This document shows positions 31,657 to 39,906 of a stretch of 63,951 nt of DNA, one piece after another. The notes beneath the pieces are model-generated. The model was not told where the DNA came from. It ran no database searches and was given only the letters and a program-made list of their open reading frames with translations. The stretch covers positions 1 to 63,951 of the forward strand of contig JAKFYD010000029.1 in assembly GCA_021731025.1 (NCBI GenBank), written 5' to 3'. The DNA is from Pseudobdellovibrionaceae bacterium. Lineage in GTDB: Bacteria > Bdellovibrionota > Bdellovibrionia > Bdellovibrionales > Bdellovibrionaceae. The translations under genes and the position numbers were made by a program. The stretch's first letter is position 1; each line of letters starts with the position of its first letter.

Positions 31657-33036
31657 TTATTTCTCTTTATTTAGAACCTTTTTCAAACTGTTTTGGCCTT
31701 TTCGTGTATTGTCGATAGATAGACCAAGGACTCTTAAAGCTTCTCCCGGAGCATGAAAGCCCATTGAATTCTCGGCTTCAATAAAGTCCAATAAAAATTG
31801 GGCCTTTTTCTGATACTTATAGGCCTCAGCTAATTCCGAAGGTGCTTTAACTTTGTTTTTTGCTTCACCTAACTGTCCAATGAATTCATTGAGGGCATCC
31901 ATTGCAACGCCGCGGATTTCGAAGGTGCGATCTTGAATCGTTTCAATACGAGTTTTCAATTCAGCTTCCGACTGACGATGGCAGGTCTGACAAGAGTGAG
32001 AAAGGTTTAGAACTGGGCTGCGCACATGATGATTGGTCATTTTTGAAGCGCCTACTTTTTGGTAAGGCATGTGACAATCAACGCAACTGACACCACTTCG
32101 GGCATGTATGCCTTGAGAGTAAAGTTCAAATTCAGGATGTTGCGCTTTAAGGACATCAGCTCCACTGATCTTATGTGTCCAATCCTTATGATTGACCTCT
32201 TCGTAATAGCTAAGAATTTGATCAGCCTTAAGACCCTTGTGCCAAGGGAAAGTTAAACGCTTTTCAGCTCCTTTAAAATAATATTCAACGTGGCACTGAG
32301 CGCAGACATAGGTACGCATTTCTTGTGGAGTGGCCATTTTATTAATGTCATACTCAGTAATCCCTTCTTTAGCTTTGACCAATTTAATTCCTTCCATGAA
32401 AGCAGGGCGAGTCACGCGAAGTTTCATTGTTTTCGGAGTGTGACAGTCAATGCAAGACACGGGATGAGAAACATGTTTTGCAGCGTCGAAATAGGGTAAT
32501 TTGTTTAGGGCATCGAAACCCTTCAAGAGATCACCTTGTCCTAACTTTTTCATCGCGACGTAAGTTGAAGCATGACAGTTGATACAAGTGCCAGGTTGTT
32601 TAACGACCTTTTGGCGCTCAGTTACCATCTGATCAATCAGCATGTAAGCATGTCCACGCTCTTCGCGAAAGTCGACGGCAAAAGCATAGCCTGCCCACAT
32701 CGTTTTAAGTCGTGGATCTTCTTCTAATCGCGATTGCGACATCTGAGTAGGCTGATGTTTTCCTGGAGAATTATGGGGAAAGGCTTCGCTTCCGCCGTAT
32801 TTAGTTCGAACTTGATCAACAGTTTTAAGGTAACTTGCATAATGATGTGGAAAATTACTTCCCCAAATTGCGGGATCTTCAGTATCGTCCGTGATTTCGA
32901 CGACGGTTTGGTAAACGTTATTGGATTCCATTTTCTTTGTGAAAATGTCGATCAAAATGTAAATGATTAAGAAAGTTATAATGAAGGAAGAAAAAAGGGC
33001 TAATAAAAATCTTTTTCTTTTAAGCATAGCTTTCAT
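31657..33036 (-). CDS. nrfA: Cytochrome c nitrite reductase, catalytic subunit (NrfA-like)
   Basis: 459 residues from the ATG at 33036, just after nrfH; the longer frame overlaps nrfH. One membrane anchor (FLLALFSSFIITFLIIYILI) is followed by five haem motifs: CINCH (about 151), CIDCH (195), CAQCHVEYYF (245), CVDCHMPYQK (318) and CQTCH (349). The CxQCHVEYYF block and the HVRSPV segment are diagnostic of NrfA, which reduces nitrite to ammonium in the periplasm. The active-site haem motif is CxxCH, as in Campylobacter-type enzymes, instead of the common CxxCK. The uncleaved anchor is also like NrfA forms bound to NrfH. Confidence 0.88.
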   Translation of the reverse strand: MKAMLKRKRFLLALFSSFIITFLIIYILIDIFTKKMESNNVYQTVVEITDDTEDPAIWGSNFPHHYASYLKTVDQVRTKYGGSEAFPHNSPGKHQPTQMSQSRLEEDPRLKTMWAGYAFAVDFREERGHAYMLIDQMVTERQKVVKQPGTCINCHASTYVAMKKLGQGDLLKGFDALNKLPYFDAAKHVSHPVSCIDCHTPKTMKLRVTRPAFMEGIKLVKAKEGITEYDINKMATPQEMRTYVCAQCHVEYYFKGAEKRLTFPWHKGLKADQILSYYEEVNHKDWTHKISGADVLKAQHPEFELYSQGIHARSGVSCVDCHMPYQKVGASKMTNHHVRSPVLNLSHSCQTCHRQSEAELKTRIETIQDRTFEIRGVAMDALNEFIGQLGEAKNKVKAPSELAEAYKYQKKAQFLLDFIEAENSMGFHAPGEALRVLGLSIDNTRKGQNSLKKVLNKEK

Positions 33037-33043
33037 GGATGGT

Positions 33044-33550
33044 TCACTTTCTATGTCCAACTTCGCGGTGACAATTGAGACAATTTTTTTCTGAGATATT
33101 GACTTGACCAACGTCGCTAGCGTGGACCAGCTGAGAATGGCATTCTAAACACGCCTTTTTGGTGATATTTAAATTGAAGTTTTTAATTCGAATTGGCTCG
33201 TGAAAATAACCCGTAGTGAATGCGAATGAATGATTAAAACCATTAATACCCTTTTGAACATAGCGAGACAGAGCGTTTCCATTAGAATGGCAATCGTTGC
33301 ATCGAGCGAATGTGTGGTGGGACGAGGCTTGCCAAGAATCATATTGGGATTTCATAACATGGCAGTTAATGCAAGCCTCGGGGCGCTTCGAGAGATAGGA
33401 TAATCCATCTGCGTAAATAAAAGTAGCTACAGCAGTTCCTGTTGGAACTCCGAAAAAAATTCCTAGTAAAACTAAAAAAATGGTCCGCAGCTGGCTTTGA
33501 CTTGTCACAATAGGTTTAATAAGCGCGAATCTGAACTTAGAGCAAGTCAA
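33044..33550 (-). CDS. nrfH: Nitrite reductase membrane subunit (NrfH-like tetrahaem cytochrome)
   Basis: About 168 residues: one membrane helix (TIFLVLLGIFFGVPTGTAVA) and four haem motifs, CINCHVM, CNDCHS, CLECHS and CLNCHRE. This is the NapC/NirT family, NrfH branch; the methionine after the first motif is the usual axial ligand. It passes electrons from menaquinol to NrfA, whose gene begins seven bases downstream. The start is uncertain (TTG at 33550; no strong ribosome-binding site). Confidence 0.85.
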   Translation of the reverse strand: MTCSKFRFALIKPIVTSQSQLRTIFLVLLGIFFGVPTGTAVATFIYADGLSYLSKRPEACINCHVMKSQYDSWQASSHHTFARCNDCHSNGNALSRYVQKGINGFNHSFAFTTGYFHEPIRIKNFNLNITKKACLECHSQLVHASDVGQVNISEKNCLNCHREVGHRK

Positions 33551-33641
33551 ATTTATTTAAAGGTAAAGGTAGACTCGAACGATGAAAGAATAAGGATTCT
33601 CGAAGTGAGAATCCTTATGTGATGTAAATTACAAATTTGGC

Positions 33642-34409
33642 TTACTGATAAGCTTGAACGATATCGTCAGGATAGATAACTGGTGTTGTGTCAGTTGGCA
33701 TATCAGGGTCAAAACCACTGCCATCACCACCATCAGTGTTGGTGTTTTCAGTTCCATCCGTCATATCTTCAGGAGTTTCTTCTCCTCCAGATTGGGCTTG
33801 CTGTTCAGACACTCGAGTTGCTGATTTTAATTTAAGAACGGGTTTCAGAAGGCAGTTTCCGTTTCCTTGCAGGACAACAGACTTTTCTGCATCAAAATCG
33901 ACGATAATGGAATAACTGTATCCGTTTTCAAACTGGACGGGATTTTTTAAGATCAGTTTGATTCCCGTGTGCTGAGCGCTCGGAGTTTTCAGCTCGCAAA
34001 TGCTGTCATCAGATTTTGTAATTGAATTCCCAGAGCTCTTTAAAATTAAGCGGATTTGTTTAACCGCAACACCTTGTGGGATATTCGCATCCAAAAGAGG
34101 AAGTTTAACTCCATTGCGCAGTTGAAATAAATCGATGATGCCAAGATCAGCGGCGGCGATGACTCTTGCTTGTTTGCCACCTTTTTCAAGGAGGATTTCG
34201 ACATGATCCACATTAACATTGACCGCCTTAATATCGTCTTTAGGCGCATCAACTAAACTTAAGCGGAAGTTGTTAGGTGTTTGGCTAAAAGAGCTTTGCG
34301 TCTCACTTTGAGGCGAAGCCGAGTACGGATTCACTGAAGGCGAGCAAGCAACCAATCCTAGAACACCTAAAGAGGCAAAACCAAATCTAATATTTAACGT
34401 CCTATTCAT
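33642..34409 (-). CDS. DUF4382 lipoprotein
   Basis: 255 residues. The signal peptide ends with the lipobox LVAC (LGVLGLVACSPSVNPY). A DUF4382 domain follows: FRLSLVDAPKDDIKAVNVNV, DHVEILLEKGG, GVAVKQIRLILKSSGNSITK and IKLILKNPVQFENGYSYSII, then VLQGNGNCLLKPVLKLKSA. The C-terminal 50 residues are an acidic Gly/Asp/Thr tail. The family is a beta-sandwich surface protein of unknown role. It is divergent from the DUF2239 gene. Confidence 0.82.
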   Translation of the reverse strand: MNRTLNIRFGFASLGVLGLVACSPSVNPYSASPQSETQSSFSQTPNNFRLSLVDAPKDDIKAVNVNVDHVEILLEKGGKQARVIAAADLGIIDLFQLRNGVKLPLLDANIPQGVAVKQIRLILKSSGNSITKSDDSICELKTPSAQHTGIKLILKNPVQFENGYSYSIIVDFDAEKSVVLQGNGNCLLKPVLKLKSATRVSEQQAQSGGEETPEDMTDGTENTNTDGGDGSGFDPDMPTDTTPVIYPDDIVQAYQ

Positions 34410-34532
34410 AATTCACTCCTTTGAAAGTGCACAGTCAGTTTATTTTAGATTCCTCTTTCAAACAAATTTTCGATCTGGCGACGACTCAGCTTAGTAATGG
34501 CCACGAAACAGAAGAACTTTTAGACAGTCAAT

Positions 34533-34580
34533 AATATTACCCGGGTGATATTGACAAATGAATTAAACCCGGGTAATATT
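34533..34580 (+). promoter_or_regulatory. Promoter with paired ACCCGGGT operators
   Basis: TTGACA (34551-34556), a 17-bp spacer and TAATAT (34574-34579) form a near-consensus sigma-70 promoter. Around it lies a 14-bp perfect inverted repeat: AATATTACCCGGGT at 34533-34546 and ACCCGGGTAATATT at 34567-34580. Each arm has the palindrome ACCCGGGT; the centres are 28 bp apart. One operator is just upstream of -35 and the other overlaps -10, so a repressor would block the promoter of the DUF2239 gene. The repressor is unknown. Confidence 0.8.
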
Positions 34581-34602
34581 AGTTTTATAAGCGAGGTCAA
34601 TT

Positions 34603-35205
34603 ATGGAACAGCATACGACATACACGGCTTTTGAAGGATCAGATTTACTTTTTCGGGGTTCGCTTCATGAAGTTGTCACTAAAATCAAAAAAAGAATGGG
34701 GAAAACTTCTCACAGCGAAGTTTTTTTATTCAGTGATGAAACCGGGAAGCTGATGGATTTTAATTTTCATGGAACTGAAAAGGATGTTCAGAAGCGGTTG
34801 GAAGTTTTTTCTACAGTGCCAGAAAGACAGGGCGAAGAAGAAAGTAAATCTTTGGCTGGACCTGGCCGCCCGAAGCTAGGAGTGATTTCACGCGAAGTTT
34901 CCTTGCTGCCCCGGCACTGGGAATGGCTCGCGGCCCAACCTTCCGGAGCCTCGGCGACATTGCGAAAGTTGATCGAAGAAGCGAAAAAGAAATCGGCAGG
35001 TGGGGCTAGCCTTAAACAGTTGCAGGAAAGATGTTATAAAGTGATGTCGGTCTTAGCAGGTGATCGTTCCGGTTACGAAGAAGCTTTGCGTGCTCTCTAT
35101 AAAAAAGACCAGGAAAGTTTTCTAATGCACATCAATGATTGGCCGAAAGATATTCGTAAACATATTGCAGAGCTAGCGCAGCCTGTCTTTGGGGAAAATT
35201 CATAA
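34603..35205 (+). CDS. DUF2239-family protein
   Basis: 200 residues. Family segments: TAFEGSDLLFRGSLHEVVTK, FLFSDETGKLMDFNFHGTEK, GRPKLGVISREVSLLPRHWE followed by WLAAQPSGASATLRKLIEEA, and AGDRSGYEEALRALYKKD. The middle GRPKLGV...LLPRHWEWL segment resembles a ribbon-helix-helix or AT-hook-like DNA-binding segment, so the protein could autoregulate through the operators at 34533-34580 (inference). The family is uncharacterised. It is the only gene behind that promoter. Confidence 0.8.
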   Translation: MEQHTTYTAFEGSDLLFRGSLHEVVTKIKKRMGKTSHSEVFLFSDETGKLMDFNFHGTEKDVQKRLEVFSTVPERQGEEESKSLAGPGRPKLGVISREVSLLPRHWEWLAAQPSGASATLRKLIEEAKKKSAGGASLKQLQERCYKVMSVLAGDRSGYEEALRALYKKDQESFLMHINDWPKDIRKHIAELAQPVFGENS

Positions 35206-35375
35206 AGACATAACTCTGCGAAAAAGTGCTTTGCGTGACAAATTTCCTAACTTGTCGGGGAAGGAAACCCCTTGTTAATTTTTAAATTAAAATAGAACGG
35301 TGCTCATGCAGGAAGCAATTTTGCAGGTGTAGTAAAGCAGAAGTAACGGATTAACAACCACTCAAGGAGTTAGAG

Positions 35376-35579
35376 ATGACAAACACACAGCAAAAGCCAA
35401 ATCAAAAAAATAAACAGGACAATATGAATCCTTCAAGCAATCAAGGCGGAAGAGATTTCAATCGTCCAAACCAAAATCAAAATACTGGAAATACTTCTGA
35501 ACAACAAACGCCTCGTGGAAGAGATTCAGTAAATCCGGGTCAAAAAATGAAAGATGGTTTTAAGTACGAAGAAATTTAA
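35376..35579 (+). CDS. Small disordered Asn/Gln-rich protein
   Basis: 67 residues, wholly hydrophilic and rich in Asn, Gln, Gly and Arg (NQGGRDFNRPNQNQNTGNTS), without hydrophobic core or signal peptide. AAGGAG precedes the ATG at a good distance and a terminator follows at 35612, so it is probably expressed on its own. Such compositions occur in stress or desiccation proteins, but no family is recognised. Confidence 0.6.
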   Translation: MTNTQQKPNQKNKQDNMNPSSNQGGRDFNRPNQNQNTGNTSEQQTPRGRDSVNPGQKMKDGFKYEEI

Positions 35580-35611
35580 CATTTCTTGCATTTTAAATGT
35601 TGTTTAGAATT

Positions 35612-35652
35612 TATGGCCACTTCTGCTTTCAAGCGTTGTGGCCATATTTTTA
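35612..35652 (+). terminator. Rho-independent terminator
   Basis: TATGGCCAC (35612-35620) pairs with GTGGCCATA (35638-35646), followed by TTTTTAT. The loop is 17 bases. It ends the message of the small disordered protein. Confidence 0.75.
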
Positions 35653-35724
35653 TTATGCCCATTGACAATAGTGTGACCCCGACGTACCACGCTTAAATCC
35701 ACTCTTTAGGCATGGAGATCGATT

Positions 35725-36369
35725 TTGGAAGATTTGCAAATTCATGAACTGGTTAATACTCCGGAAGAAAAACGCGACACTCACTGGGAAAATTTGTTCT
35801 TCCACAAACTTTCTCAATCACCTTTGAATCTTCTTTCCGAAGAACCTCAAACTGGCCCTGATGGCTGGCCTTATTTGTTGACGCAAATTTCTGAAAAAGC
35901 CACCGAACCTGCAAGCAAGATTATAACTTGGTTAGCTGATAAAGGGATTGGCCTCGTTGTTAATCCCATGAAGGAATATCCTGATTATGTTTTTACCTAT
36001 GGAATGATTTGGCATTTTAAAGAGACAGGATATTTTTATCACGTTGCAGACCAAAGAAAAACAGGCACTGTGGAAATCCAAGTGGATAACAAACATCACT
36101 ATGGTGAACCCACTAAAGAATATCTACCGGACTACGTTCGAAAAATCTTGCGTGAATTCTTTCGTGACCAAGGGCTTTTCGCGATAAAAATTTTAATGCT
36201 TTCCCCAGATGGAAAAAATTTTGATCTGGCCGTTTCCCTTGAATCCTTGGGAAATCCACCCTCACATGAACATCAAGGCATTGCTGAAGCGATCAGCTGG
36301 TTCTTGCCACCGCATTACTCTTTGCTTTTGATTAGCGAAAGAGATCTCCCCAAATTCATTGAGCTTTAG
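35725..36369 (+). CDS. Uncharacterised cytoplasmic protein
   Basis: 214 residues, not recognised. A TTG start is likely, with GGAG seven bases before; an ATG at 35712 is out of frame. It has no signal peptide or membrane segment. Segments such as DGWPYLLTQISEKATEPASK, ITWLADKGIGLVVNPMKEYP and AISWFLPPHYSLLLISERDL suggest an alpha/beta fold. It ends 18 bp before the converging polymerase gene. No functional residues stand out. Confidence 0.6.
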   Translation: MEDLQIHELVNTPEEKRDTHWENLFFHKLSQSPLNLLSEEPQTGPDGWPYLLTQISEKATEPASKIITWLADKGIGLVVNPMKEYPDYVFTYGMIWHFKETGYFYHVADQRKTGTVEIQVDNKHHYGEPTKEYLPDYVRKILREFFRDQGLFAIKILMLSPDGKNFDLAVSLESLGNPPSHEHQGIAEAISWFLPPHYSLLLISERDLPKFIEL

Positions 36370-36387
36370 CAGTAAAGTCAGAAAAGT

Positions 36388-37605
36388 TCAGTTATCATCC
36401 AATTCATCAAGTTCAGGAATGCGGCTAAAAGCAATATGAGTTCGTGCCGAGCTAATGTGCTCATGCAATGAAGCTAAGTGCACAGTGTCTTTTCCGTATT
36501 TGTCATTGATCTGATCAATAATTTTAAAGAAAGAATTTTTTTTCTCGCTCTCGAAAAAAGAGAGCTGATGTGCGCTCTCTGATGAAAAATCAAACAGGGC
36601 GACTCCGACCTTGATAGGCCTCGCTTGGCGTGGGCAATTTTTGTAGGATTTGATCAGGTGTGAAATCATCAAACTGGTGTCTTGGGTTTCATGAAATGAA
36701 ATTTCGAATTTCCATTTCGTTCCATTGATAAATCGCACAGACACTTGCATCCGTTTCGTCATCCATTGACCTCGACGCAATCGTTGCGCCGCTTTCACCA
36801 GTAATTTTTGCAAAATAATTCCTGCTGAGGTGTAGTCTCTTTCCTGTGGAGGCAAAACATGTTCATGACTGATGGATTTTTGTTCAGTTTCGGCCACTGG
36901 GCGAAAAGATTCCCCTTTCAATAAACGAAAATAGCGAGCACCGACAATGCTCTTCCACAGGCCTCGCATTTGTCTTTCATTCAGAGAAAGCAATTGTTCC
37001 ATGGTGGTAATTCCCTGTTGAGCCAATCGCCATTCCATCTTTGGACCAATGCCAGGAATATCTCGAGGACGAAGAGAAAAAAGTTTTTGCGGCAATTCTT
37101 CTTTTTCAATCCAAGTCACGCCATTGGGTTTTTGCATATCTGCCGCCATTTTTGCCAGAAGCATATTTGGTCCCAGACCAATGGAGACGGTGAGGCTAAC
37201 CCCTAATTTTTCAGCGAGAGTTTGTTTGATTTTTCGACTCTGTTCTTGAGCGACTTCGAGTCGTTTGTGAGAACCAGTCAGTTCGCAACACATTTCATCG
37301 ATAGAGCACACACGATGAATAGGGAGGCAACTGTCGATGACCTCTATCGCACGATGATGGTAGCGAGTGTAAGTCGCATGACGCGAAGGCACCAAGACTA
37401 AACCTGGGCACATTTTTTTAGCTTCACCGACTTTGGTCCCTGTGCGAACTCCAAACGCTTTAGCTTCGTAACTTGCAGCTAAACAACTGGTCGAGTCAGC
37501 CATCATCGGCACGACAGCAATGGGTTTGCCTCGGAGTTTTGGATTATCTTGTTGCTCACAAGATGCGAAATAAGAATTAAAATCGATGTAAAGCCAATCC
37601 ACCAT
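36388..37605 (-). CDS. Y-family DNA polymerase (DinB/UmuC-like)
   Basis: 405 residues. The catalytic metal residues are in WLYIDFNSYFASCEQQDNPK (first Asp) and VCSIDEMCCELTG (Asp-Glu). The fingers have AASYEAKAFGVRTGTKVGEA; LTVSIGLGPNMLLAKMAADM and PRDIPGIGPKMEWRLAQQGI are the palm end and thumb helix-hairpin-helix. This is a complete translesion polymerase. The tail (LDELDDN) has no clear clamp-binding motif; QLSFFE near the C-terminus could serve as a beta-clamp peptide. No LexA-like site is clear upstream. Confidence 0.9.
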   Translation of the reverse strand: MVDWLYIDFNSYFASCEQQDNPKLRGKPIAVVPMMADSTSCLAASYEAKAFGVRTGTKVGEAKKMCPGLVLVPSRHATYTRYHHRAIEVIDSCLPIHRVCSIDEMCCELTGSHKRLEVAQEQSRKIKQTLAEKLGVSLTVSIGLGPNMLLAKMAADMQKPNGVTWIEKEELPQKLFSLRPRDIPGIGPKMEWRLAQQGITTMEQLLSLNERQMRGLWKSIVGARYFRLLKGESFRPVAETEQKSISHEHVLPPQERDYTSAGIILQKLLVKAAQRLRRGQWMTKRMQVSVRFINGTKWKFEISFHETQDTSLMISHLIKSYKNCPRQARPIKVGVALFDFSSESAHQLSFFESEKKNSFFKIIDQINDKYGKDTVHLASLHEHISSARTHIAFSRIPELDELDDN

Positions 37606-37673
37606 TTCTGAACTATAGAATTACAAATGATGGAATGTCTTTAAAAATTTACACAAAATTTACACATCTAGAC

Positions 37674-38072
37674 TTAGTCGAGCTCACCGGGTCGGGGTAA
37701 GAGATCCATTAAACATTCACGCCAATATTCAGGAGCGTCATCACTGTAATCAACAGCAATGTAATAGCCCTTTTTACCTAAAAGCTGGGTGCGCGCGACT
37801 GTACCTGAAATTTCAAGTTCCATATCGGTAAGGCGTAAAAAAACGTGGTCGCCAATCAGGACGTCGATATTCAAGTTTTTACGTAAGGCTTGGGGAACCA
37901 AATCCTCGCGTCGCACTAATATCAGTAAGCCCGAGGCTGAAGCCTCGACGACTTCTCCGCTTTTTAAAATTTTTGTGAAGTCACTCAAGGTGGTCATGGA
38001 AGAAACGTGAACGGGAGAGGTTTCCTTTCGTGGCGCTAATCTTTTCTTTCTTTCCGCTGCTGGCTTTTTCAT
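37674..38072 (-). CDS. PilZ-domain protein
   Basis: 132 residues. A basic start (RKKRLAPRKETSPVHVSSMT) is followed by a small beta-barrel (GEVVEASASGLLILVRREDL, GDHVFLRLTDMELEISGTVA, GYYIAVDYSDDAPEYWRECL). PilZ domains bind cyclic di-GMP with an R-x-x-x-R and a D/N-x-S-x-x-G motif; here EASASGLL is a reduced second motif, so binding is uncertain. Bdellovibrio-type bacteria use many PilZ proteins in motility and predation (family knowledge). Confidence 0.6.
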   Translation of the reverse strand: MKKPAAERKKRLAPRKETSPVHVSSMTTLSDFTKILKSGEVVEASASGLLILVRREDLVPQALRKNLNIDVLIGDHVFLRLTDMELEISGTVARTQLLGKKGYYIAVDYSDDAPEYWRECLMDLLPRPGELD

Positions 38073-38179
38073 ATCGTTCTCCTCAAAGGTCTTGTCGGCC
38101 AGCCACTGGCCTAAGTTAAGAGTTAAAATGATATGGTTGGAAAAAAGAAGTGCAAAACTTCTCTACAGATGAGCCTAAA

Positions 38180-38776
38180 TTAGTGATTCAGAATCACCAG
38201 GCTGAAGGAGTGAGCCTCAGATAAAATTGTAAGGCCTTTGCAAGTTATTTTTTTATTTGTCTGATTATGAGACGCTTGAAAATATTCGCCCTGATCTAAG
38301 CCACTAGCTTTCACCCAGCGAATCTCAATTTCAGACATTAATTGAATTTCGCTGATTTGGCTGAAGGCTTTAAAGGCGGATTCCTTCGCTGTCCACAAAG
38401 GTTTCCAGTTTCCTATCGCGGTTTTAGCCAATGACATTTCATTTTGCGAGCTGATTCGCTCAATAAGTTTTTCACTCAGCCGCGAACTCTGTTCAATGTC
38501 AACACCGACCGCATGAGGCCCAACGACCCACACCCCTAAATCAGTCGTGTGGGAAATGCTTAAAAATAATCTTGGTATTTGGGGAATTTGTTTCAGATCG
38601 AAAAAAGTTTCTTTTTCGCTCGAGGTGAATTGATAACCGAAGCGATCAAAAATATCCTGGCGAATCAGATTGCGATGCCCTGCTTTTTCAGAACCATACT
38701 CTGCGGAAAACTTGATGATAAAATCGTCTTTTAAAAAAGTTCTTAAATTGTTTTCGGCAGGGGCGGAAAAATTCAT
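38180..38776 (-). CDS. 4'-phosphopantetheinyl transferase (Sfp/AcpT type)
   Basis: 198 residues. The magnesium and CoA motifs are present: AVGVDIEQSSRLSEKLIERI and NWKPLWTAKESAFKAF (the W-x-x-KES-x-x-K signature). SISHTTDLGVWVVGPHAVGV is the usual strand before. It transfers phosphopantetheine to carrier proteins. The start overlaps the nadA stop by four bases, so the two are co-transcribed. Whether it serves the fatty-acid or another carrier protein cannot be seen. Confidence 0.85.
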   Translation of the reverse strand: MNFSAPAENNLRTFLKDDFIIKFSAEYGSEKAGHRNLIRQDIFDRFGYQFTSSEKETFFDLKQIPQIPRLFLSISHTTDLGVWVVGPHAVGVDIEQSSRLSEKLIERISSQNEMSLAKTAIGNWKPLWTAKESAFKAFSQISEIQLMSEIEIRWVKASGLDQGEYFQASHNQTNKKITCKGLTILSEAHSFSLVILNH

Positions 38777-39753
38777 AGAGCTAAAGCCTTCTCGTTAAAA
38801 TGTTCGGGCCAAGTCACTGACTTTCCACTGGTGATCGCCATCATGCGATCCAAACTGGTTTGTGCTTTCAGGCGAAGATTCTCTGGCAATTGAACTTCGG
38901 GTTTACCCGTTTCAAGGGCTCGCGCGATTTTTTCCAAGGTGTTCATCTTCATGTAAGGACAATTGTTGCAAAGACAGTTTTGATCGACCACAGGTGCCTG
39001 AATCAATTCAACATCGGGACGAAGTTTTTTCATTTGGTGAAAAATTCCAGCTTCGGTGGCCACGATGAATTTTTTCGCAGGATGCTTTTGAACTTCTTCC
39101 AGTAGACGTGAAGTCGATCCCACCACGTGAGCCATTTTCAAAACGCTTTCATCACATTCAGGATGTGCAATTACACGCGCCTCGGGATGATCTAAGATTA
39201 AATCTTGCAGTCGTTTCGCATTAAAGAGGACATGGACTTCACAGGCTCCTGGCCACAGCAAAAATTCTCGGCCTGTTTGTTTACTCAAGAAGCGACCCAA
39301 GTGTTGATCAGGACCAAATAAAATTTTTCGCTCGCGAGGAATTGCATCGATGATTTGTGCCGCATTCGAAGATGTCACGATCACATCCGAGATCGCTTTC
39401 ACTTCTGCACTGGAGTTGATGTAAGTCACTGCGATCCCATCGGGATGCTGATTTCTCCAAGCCAGATATTTTTCGAAAGGTGCACCTTCAACTAAAGAGC
39501 AACCCGCTTGCAAATCGGGAACTAAAACCTTTTTAGTGGGATTCAAGATTTTCACACTCTCAGCCATGAAGACCACACCGGCTAGAAGGATGACATCTTG
39601 CTGAGCTTTCTGACCCATCTTCGCCAGGTAGAAACTATCGCCAACGTGATCAGCAATGTCTTGAATGTCGCCCTCTTCATAAAAGTGAGCTAAGAGGAGA
39701 GCGTTTTTCTCCTTTTTAAGGCGATGAATTTTTTCGGTTATGGATTCAGGCAT
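38773..39753 (-). CDS. nadA: Quinolinate synthase
   Basis: 326 residues, full length. Iron-sulfur cysteines appear in PDLQAGCSLVEGAPFEKYLA, LLWPGACEVHVLF and NCLCNNCPYMKMNTLEKIAR. Substrate loops LLAHFYEEGDIQDIADHVGD, VTYINSSAEVKAISDVIVTS, IAHPECDESVLKMAHVVGST and FIVATEAGIFHQMKKL are all typical of NadA. It condenses iminoaspartate with dihydroxyacetone phosphate to quinolinate for NAD synthesis. Followed in the same operon by the phosphopantetheinyl transferase gene. Confidence 0.95.
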   Translation of the reverse strand: MPESITEKIHRLKKEKNALLLAHFYEEGDIQDIADHVGDSFYLAKMGQKAQQDVILLAGVVFMAESVKILNPTKKVLVPDLQAGCSLVEGAPFEKYLAWRNQHPDGIAVTYINSSAEVKAISDVIVTSSNAAQIIDAIPRERKILFGPDQHLGRFLSKQTGREFLLWPGACEVHVLFNAKRLQDLILDHPEARVIAHPECDESVLKMAHVVGSTSRLLEEVQKHPAKKFIVATEAGIFHQMKKLRPDVELIQAPVVDQNCLCNNCPYMKMNTLEKIARALETGKPEVQLPENLRLKAQTSLDRMMAITSGKSVTWPEHFNEKALAL

Positions 39754-39906
39754 GGGAAACCTCGGTTGGTTGGTAGGTTCTTACCACAAATTGGTTATTG
39801 TAGAAAACTAATGCAACGCAAAAACTCTAATGGCTCATGAACTAAGGTCGAGCAAAGGGGTTTAGTTCTCAATGACTTTCTAAATCCCTGATAGGCTTAT
39901 TTATAT

